A stretch of DNA of 9,637 nucleotides. Origin: an uncultured Collinsella sp. (GTDB lineage Bacteria > Actinomycetota > Coriobacteriia > Coriobacteriales > Coriobacteriaceae). Each line of letters starts with the position of its first letter. The first letter of the stretch is position 1. Below the pieces are notes generated by a model. It saw only the letters and a list, made by a program, of their open reading frames with translations. It made no database searches and had not been told where the DNA came from. Of the stretch, positions 6,462 through 9,637 are shown one piece after another. The stretch lies in assembly GCA_902494935.1 (NCBI GenBank), contig CABUVH010000074.1, forward strand, positions 1-9,637. Direction: 5' to 3'. A program made the translations under genes and the position numbers.

Positions 6462-7025
6462 CTAGACGCGGGAGACGAACTTGCCGTCGCGGGTGTCAAC
6501 CTTGATGACCTCGCCCTCGTTGAGGTACATGGGGACCTGGATGACAGCGCCGGTGTCGATCGTGGCCGGCTTGGTGGAACCCTGGACGGTGTCGCCCTTA
6601 AAGCCCGGGTCGGTCTGGACGATGGTGGTCTCGATGAACATCGGCGGGGTCACGCCCATGAGCTCATCGTCGGCGAAGAGCAGCTGGCAGATGTCGTTCT
6701 CGCGCAGCCACTTGGAGTTCTCGCCCACCATGTCCTCGGGAACGGGAACCTGCTCATAGGACTCGTTGTCCATGAAGATGTAGTCGGTGCCATCGTTGTA
6801 GAGGTACTGGAACTCACGGGTGGTGAGCATGACGCTCTCGAACTTGGTGCCGGCGTTGCAAGTGTTCTCGACGACGCGGCCGCTCTTGATGTCGCGGGTC
6901 TTGTAGCGCACAAACGCGCCGCCCTTGCCCGGCTTGACATGCTGGAACTCGACGATGGTGTAGACCTTGTCCTTGATGCGGAGACCGAGGCCGTTCTTGA
7001 AGTCGGCGGTGGAAATGGTAGGCAT
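6462..7025 (-). CDS. efp: Translation elongation factor P
   Basis: EF-P binds ribosomes stalled at consecutive prolines and stimulates peptide bond formation. The 187-residue length fits the family. The N-terminal KOW-like domain carries the loop KPGKGGAF, with Lys34 at the tip that enters the peptidyl-transferase centre. Two OB domains follow, ending with the usual GEVIKVDTRDGKFVSRV. The start is the ATG at 7025, which gives the standard MPTISTADFKNG beginning and has AAGAAAGG five bases upstream. A longer in-frame reading from 7058 would add 11 non-homologous residues and skip this ribosome binding site. It is the first gene of the efp-to-recN operon and lies downstream of the Xaa-Pro peptidase gene, a common pairing. 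No EF-P modification enzyme gene (EpmA, EpmB, EarP) is in the window. Confidence 0.97.
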   Translation of the reverse strand: MPTISTADFKNGLGLRIKDKVYTIVEFQHVKPGKGGAFVRYKTRDIKSGRVVENTCNAGTKFESVMLTTREFQYLYNDGTDYIFMDNESYEQVPVPEDMVGENSKWLRENDICQLLFADDELMGVTPPMFIETTIVQTDPGFKGDTVQGSTKPATIDTGAVIQVPMYLNEGEVIKVDTRDGKFVSRV

Positions 7026-7082
7026 AGCGACCTTTCTTGTTATGGGCAGAACGCACAAGCGTCCAAATTACATACGACAGAA

Positions 7083-7088
7083 ATTATA
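7083..7088 (-). promoter_or_regulatory. -10 box of the probable promoter for the efp-recN operon
   Basis: The minus strand reads TATAAT here, a perfect -10 consensus. Transcription would start near 7076 and give a leader of about 50 bases before the efp ATG at 7025. No good -35 hexamer is found 16-18 bases upstream (the region is GC-rich). It lies between the pepP terminator and efp, exactly where an operon promoter would be expected. Confidence 0.5.
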
Positions 7089-7119
7089 CACTTGCAGACG
7101 GCGCCTGCGGCGAGCGCAT

Positions 7120-7162
7120 AAAAAGAGAACGCGGGGCGTCCGAATCAATCCGGACGCCCCGC
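7120..7162 (-). terminator. Rho-independent terminator after the Xaa-Pro aminopeptidase gene
   Basis: GCGGGGCGTCCG (7131-7142) and CGGACGCCCCGC (7151-7162) form a perfect 12-bp GC-rich stem with an 8-base loop. Read on the minus strand, the stem is followed by a U-rich stretch, including TTTTT at 7120-7124. It lies 23 bases past the pepP stop and upstream of the efp promoter, so it separates the two transcription units. Confidence 0.85.
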
Positions 7163-7185
7163 CCCAAACTATCTACTGAAGTAAA

Positions 7186-8316
7186 CTAGCAGTCGATAAC
7201 GTGCAGGTCGTGCGGGGTCTTGGTGAAGGGCTCATAGCCGTTCTCGGTGACCACGCCGTAGTCCTCCAGGCGCACGCCGCCCACGCCGGGCAGGTAGACG
7301 CCGGGCTCCATGGTGATAACCGAGCCGACCTCGATGATATTCTTGCTGCGGTTAAAGTTGGGCAGCTCATGGATGTCGATGCCCACGCCGTGACCCAAGC
7401 CATGGTTATAGTAATCGCCATAGCCGGCATCGCCGATGATCTTCTTGGAGAGCTTGAAGATGTCGTTGCCCTCAACGCCCGGATGGATGGCGGCGACGCA
7501 CTCCTCGTGCGTACGGCGCACGAGTGCGTACAGGTCGAGCTGCTCCTGGGTGGGCTCGCCCATCACGACAGTGCGCGTCATGTCGGAGCGGTAATCGCAA
7601 TAGCCCGCGCCGTAATCCATAAGAACGAAATCGCCCTTCTCGATCACGCGGTCGCTCGGCACGGCATGCGGGTTGGCGGTGTTGGGGCCGCTCGCGACGA
7701 TGGAACCGAAGGCCAGGCTATCGGCACCGTTGGCGAACATAAAGTTCTCGAGCTCGTTGCGTACCTGCTTCTCGGTCATACCGGGCTTAATAAAGCCGAG
7801 CATGTGCTGGAAGGCGGCATCGGTGATCGACTGCGCATGGCGCATGAGCTCAATCTCCTCGGCGTCCTTGATGGCGCGCATCTTGCGGATATCGTCGTGC
7901 ATCAGCGGCAGCATACAGGCGACGGAACGGTCCTCCAGGCCGCGCTGAATACCCTGGTAGAAATTAATCTGCATATCGTCCTCGACAGCGCAGACGCGGC
8001 ATTTGTTGGCCGCGATCTTGCCGGCGACCCAACCGGGGATGGTGCCCTCATCCATGTCGTAGACCCAGGGGCTGCCGGCTGGCGTGTTCTCCTCAAAGCT
8101 GTTGAGGTAGCGCGAGTCGGTGTGGAACAGGCACTGGTCGGCCGTAATAAACGCAGCGTGCGGGAACTCGAAGGTGTAGTCGAAGACGCCCTTCACGCCC
8201 GTAAGCCAACGAAGGTTGGCCTCGTCGCGCACCACGATGGCGTCGTAGCCACGCTCGACCATCAGGGCACGGACACGCTCGATACGACCGGCAGGACCGG
8301 CAGCAAACTCAGACAT
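7186..8316 (-). CDS. pepP: Xaa-Pro aminopeptidase / M24B family metallopeptidase
   Basis: This cytoplasmic metallopeptidase removes N-terminal residues that precede proline, or splits Xaa-Pro dipeptides. The 376 residues hold a creatinase-like N-terminal domain (about 10-145) and the pita-bread M24 catalytic domain (about 150-370). The five metal ligands are visible: Asp234 (LMDYGA), Asp245 (RSDMTRT), His309 (GLGHGVG), Glu337 (TMEPG) and Glu351 (RLEDYG). His217 (NPHAVP) is the expected catalytic histidine. The ATG at 8316 has AAGGAA upstream. The gene precedes efp, as in many bacteria, but a strong terminator lies between them. The symbol is tentative, because aminopeptidase P and prolidase (pepQ) are hard to separate by sequence; the full N-terminal domain is compatible with both. 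The enzyme appears complete and active. Confidence 0.93.
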   Translation of the reverse strand: MSEFAAGPAGRIERVRALMVERGYDAIVVRDEANLRWLTGVKGVFDYTFEFPHAAFITADQCLFHTDSRYLNSFEENTPAGSPWVYDMDEGTIPGWVAGKIAANKCRVCAVEDDMQINFYQGIQRGLEDRSVACMLPLMHDDIRKMRAIKDAEEIELMRHAQSITDAAFQHMLGFIKPGMTEKQVRNELENFMFANGADSLAFGSIVASGPNTANPHAVPSDRVIEKGDFVLMDYGAGYCDYRSDMTRTVVMGEPTQEQLDLYALVRRTHEECVAAIHPGVEGNDIFKLSKKIIGDAGYGDYYNHGLGHGVGIDIHELPNFNRSKNIIEVGSVITMEPGVYLPGVGGVRLEDYGVVTENGYEPFTKTPHDLHVIDC

Positions 8317-8339
8317 GCAGATTCCTTTCTTGTTGTCTC

Positions 8340-8345
8340 AATATA
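8340..8345 (-). promoter_or_regulatory. Possible -10 box upstream of the Xaa-Pro aminopeptidase gene
   Basis: The minus strand reads TATATT at 8340-8345, which would give a start near 8333 and a very short leader. There is no clear -35 box. The 132-base gap from the preceding gene, wider than any other gap between same-strand genes here except the one before efp, makes a separate promoter plausible. Confidence 0.25.
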
Positions 8346-8370
8346 GACGGGACGGGTCTCAACCGAACGA

Positions 8371-8389
8371 CGGAATCGCATGCGATCCG
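8371..8389. repeat. Palindrome in the gap between the AroB-like gene and pepP
   Basis: ATCGCATGCGAT (8375-8386) is a perfect 12-base palindrome, extended by CGG and CCG with one unpaired A (8371-8389). It is flanked by two direct copies of CAACCGA (from 8360 and 8390). No T-run follows on the minus strand, so it is not a standard terminator for the upstream gene. It may be an operator for pepP or a structural element. Confidence 0.4.
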
Positions 8390-8448
8390 CAACCGATTGA
8401 AAACCCGCCCCTCAACATGATACGAAAGACGATGGAAGTCAATAAATC

Positions 8449-9558
8449 TTAGAGAAGTTCTTTACGAGAAGCCAAGTAGGCGTGAGCATGGCGCTCAAGA
8501 ACCTCGTCCTCGACGCTCGTTAGGCGAATGGCGCCGAGCGCCGCGGGCAGCGGCAGCATGCTGCGGTTCGAGCGGACAAACTGCTGTCTGCGGAACTCCT
8601 CGATATATGCGGCAGGCTCCAAGTCGAAGGCAAGCTCCTCGATGCCAAAGTCCTCCAGGCAGTCATCGAGATCAAACACATAGTCGATATCGAAGTCGCA
8701 GGCATCGTGTGCTAGGCGCGCCTCAAAGCGCATGCCCTCGGACAACAGCTGGTAGGCAGGGACCTGCGAAGCGGCATCGCCCAAGCAAGCGCGCAGGGTG
8801 CGCTCCCCCGTCTTGCCAAAATCGAGCGCATGGCGAGCGCTCGGGTTCGTGGCCGTCAGCACGTCCTTGCGGGCAGTCTGAGACCATTGAACGGCATTGA
8901 CGAGTGCGACCTCCTCGCCCGCGAGAATCTCGGGGACGGTCTCAGTAAACTGATTCCAGCGGGACTTGCTGCTCGAAAGCATGGTGCCAACAAGTACCGC
9001 ATAGCCGAACTTGAGGTCCTCGGGTTCCGCCTCGCGAACAAGGTCGAGATCACACACAACCAAGCCCGGTTCGGGACGGAACGCGATAGCGGGAAGCGCA
9101 TTGGCCAACGAGGCGACGAGCGGCTTCATGGTCGTCGCGACCGTGAGCATGGCGTCGAAGGTCGTCGGCAGCAGCGCGCACTCGGTTCGGCCACACCACT
9201 GGTTGGCGCACCAGCCAACAACCGAACAGGTTGCGGCATCGCCAACAGCGACAACCAGATCGTCGCAGGTGATGCGGTTGGCAGACAGGGCGCCAAAGAT
9301 AGCATCGGCGTCGGCCAGCGTGGCACCAGCAGGCGAAACCTCGAGGACGAGCAGCGACACGGCAAAACCGGCGTCGACCAGCGCATGCTCGACGACCTCA
9401 CCAAAACGCTCGGATGTGGCGTCGTTCCAAACCACCATCGCGCGCTTAGGCTTGCCCACGGCCGAGGCAAACATGCGCGGCAGCTCATCGAACGCGCCCA
9501 ATCCGACGCGGACATCGACACTGCGGTTTTGGAAATTGATCAGTTGACGGCGAATCAT
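8449..9558 (-). CDS. 3-dehydroquinate synthase-like protein lacking active-site residues (probable pseudoenzyme)
   Basis: The 369-residue frame is intact and has the length of AroB, the shikimate-pathway enzyme that turns DAHP into 3-dehydroquinate. Long stretches align with it: DDLVVAVG (99-106), LLPTTFDAML (129-138), VVCDLDLVREAEPEDLKFGYA (167-187) and ALDFGKTGERTL (244-255). The function-bearing residues are changed. GGGVVGD of the NAD loop is GDAATCS (106-112), SSVGGKTxVN is TVATTMKPLV (139-148), and GLAEVIK is GYAVLVG (185-191), removing a zinc ligand. NFGHTFGH is DFGKTGER (246-253) and HGEAV is PAYQL (267-271), so both His ligands are lost. The late DKK motif is RQQ. Five Cys lie within residues 98-127. 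The ATG at 9558 overlaps the stop of the upstream gene as ATGA; a longer reading from 9591 is less likely. Automated pipelines would probably call it aroB, but catalysis by the known mechanism looks impossible. Confidence 0.8.
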   Translation of the reverse strand: MIRRQLINFQNRSVDVRVGLGAFDELPRMFASAVGKPKRAMVVWNDATSERFGEVVEHALVDAGFAVSLLVLEVSPAGATLADADAIFGALSANRITCDDLVVAVGDAATCSVVGWCANQWCGRTECALLPTTFDAMLTVATTMKPLVASLANALPAIAFRPEPGLVVCDLDLVREAEPEDLKFGYAVLVGTMLSSSKSRWNQFTETVPEILAGEEVALVNAVQWSQTARKDVLTATNPSARHALDFGKTGERTLRACLGDAASQVPAYQLLSEGMRFEARLAHDACDFDIDYVFDLDDCLEDFGIEELAFDLEPAAYIEEFRRQQFVRSNRSMLPLPAALGAIRLTSVEDEVLERHAHAYLASRKELL

Positions 9559-9637
9559 AGCAGTCCACGCTCCAAAAGCATCTCGGCACAAAGGTAGGAA
9601 ACGTCCTCGAAGGACTTGTTGCGAATATCAAGGGTAA
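9555..9637 (-). CDS. C-terminal end of a gene upstream of the AroB-like gene, probably shikimate kinase
   Basis: The last 26 codons are visible, reading TLDIRNKSFEDVSYLCAEML and ending LLERGLL before TGA. The pattern of a strand followed by 'D-x-R-N-K-S-F-E-D-V' and a final helix resembles the C-terminus of shikimate kinases (AroK), where the aroK-aroB order is common in actinobacteria. The stop overlaps the next start as ATGA, so the two are co-transcribed and probably translationally coupled. With so few residues the identification rests mainly on context and is tentative. The rest lies beyond the right edge. Confidence 0.5.
   Translation of the reverse strand, partial: TLDIRNKSFEDVSYLCAEMLLERGLL

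Noticed and set aside
7031..7041. Identical AACAAGAAAGG before both efp and pepP (also 8324-8334), considered as a shared regulatory motif
   Set aside because: It is explained as an extended Shine-Dalgarno sequence complementary to a CCUCCUUUCU 16S rRNA end.
7201..8346. Plus-strand open frame of 381 codons opposite pepP
   Set aside because: Long antisense frames are common in GC-rich codons. The translation has no recognisable motif, whereas the minus frame has all five M24 metal ligands.
9559..9591. Longer start for the AroB-like protein adding 11 residues
   Set aside because: The added residues are the other-frame reading of the upstream gene's end. The ATG at 9558 gives an ATGA overlap and an AroB-like beginning.
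8830..9597. Plus-strand open frame of 255 codons opposite the AroB-like gene
   Set aside because: The minus frame aligns with AroB and starts by an ATGA overlap. The plus frame is arginine/glycine-rich shadow sequence without a family.
1..9637. CRISPR array, tRNA, rRNA, insertion sequence or phage genes
   Set aside because: I found no regularly spaced repeats, tRNA cloverleaf, rRNA-like stretch, transposase or integrase motif. All space is taken by housekeeping genes and short gaps.

Overview
The window carries the core housekeeping genes of a high-GC actinomycete-type bacterium. The gene order tlyA-nadK-recN is the actinobacterial one, while Asp23/Gls24 next to nusB, an M24 Xaa-Pro peptidase next to efp, and a fructose-type PTS with an RpiR regulator fit a gut Coriobacteriia (Collinsella, Olsenella and relatives). 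That placement is inferred from gene order, GC-rich codon use and extended AGAAAGG-type ribosome binding sites. No marker gene is present to prove it.

Region 1 (1-1912). The 5' half of a fructose-family PTS EIIBC gene runs leftward off the window edge. An RpiR-family sugar-phosphate-sensing regulator is divergent from it. The 272-base gap between them holds a likely shared control region: a perfect TGAAAG/CTTTCA dyad, an ACCGT/ACGGT dyad, repeated TGAAAG half-sites, and two strong hairpins in the presumed PTS leader. A long perfect palindrome separates rpiR from the convergent recN.

Region 2 (7088 down to 1931, all minus strand). This looks like one seven-gene operon: efp, asp23-like, nusB, xseB, tlyA, nadK, recN. 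Genes overlap (ATGA between tlyA and nadK, 11 bases between nadK and recN) or lie 2-35 bases apart. A TATAAT box lies upstream of efp. The genes cover translation (EF-P), a possible envelope-related protein (Asp23), antitermination and rRNA transcription (NusB), ribosome methylation (TlyA), DNA repair (XseB, RecN) and NADP supply (NadK). The large exonuclease VII subunit gene xseA is not beside xseB.

Region 3 (9637 down to 7131, minus strand). The end of a probable shikimate kinase overlaps by ATGA an intact 369-codon gene that aligns along its length with 3-dehydroquinate synthase (AroB). It has lost the zinc ligands, the NAD-binding glycine loop and the other signature active-site motifs. 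An Xaa-Pro aminopeptidase gene follows, closed by a clear Rho-independent terminator. The AroB-like apparent pseudoenzyme, kept open in the place where aroB belongs, is the most interesting object in the window.
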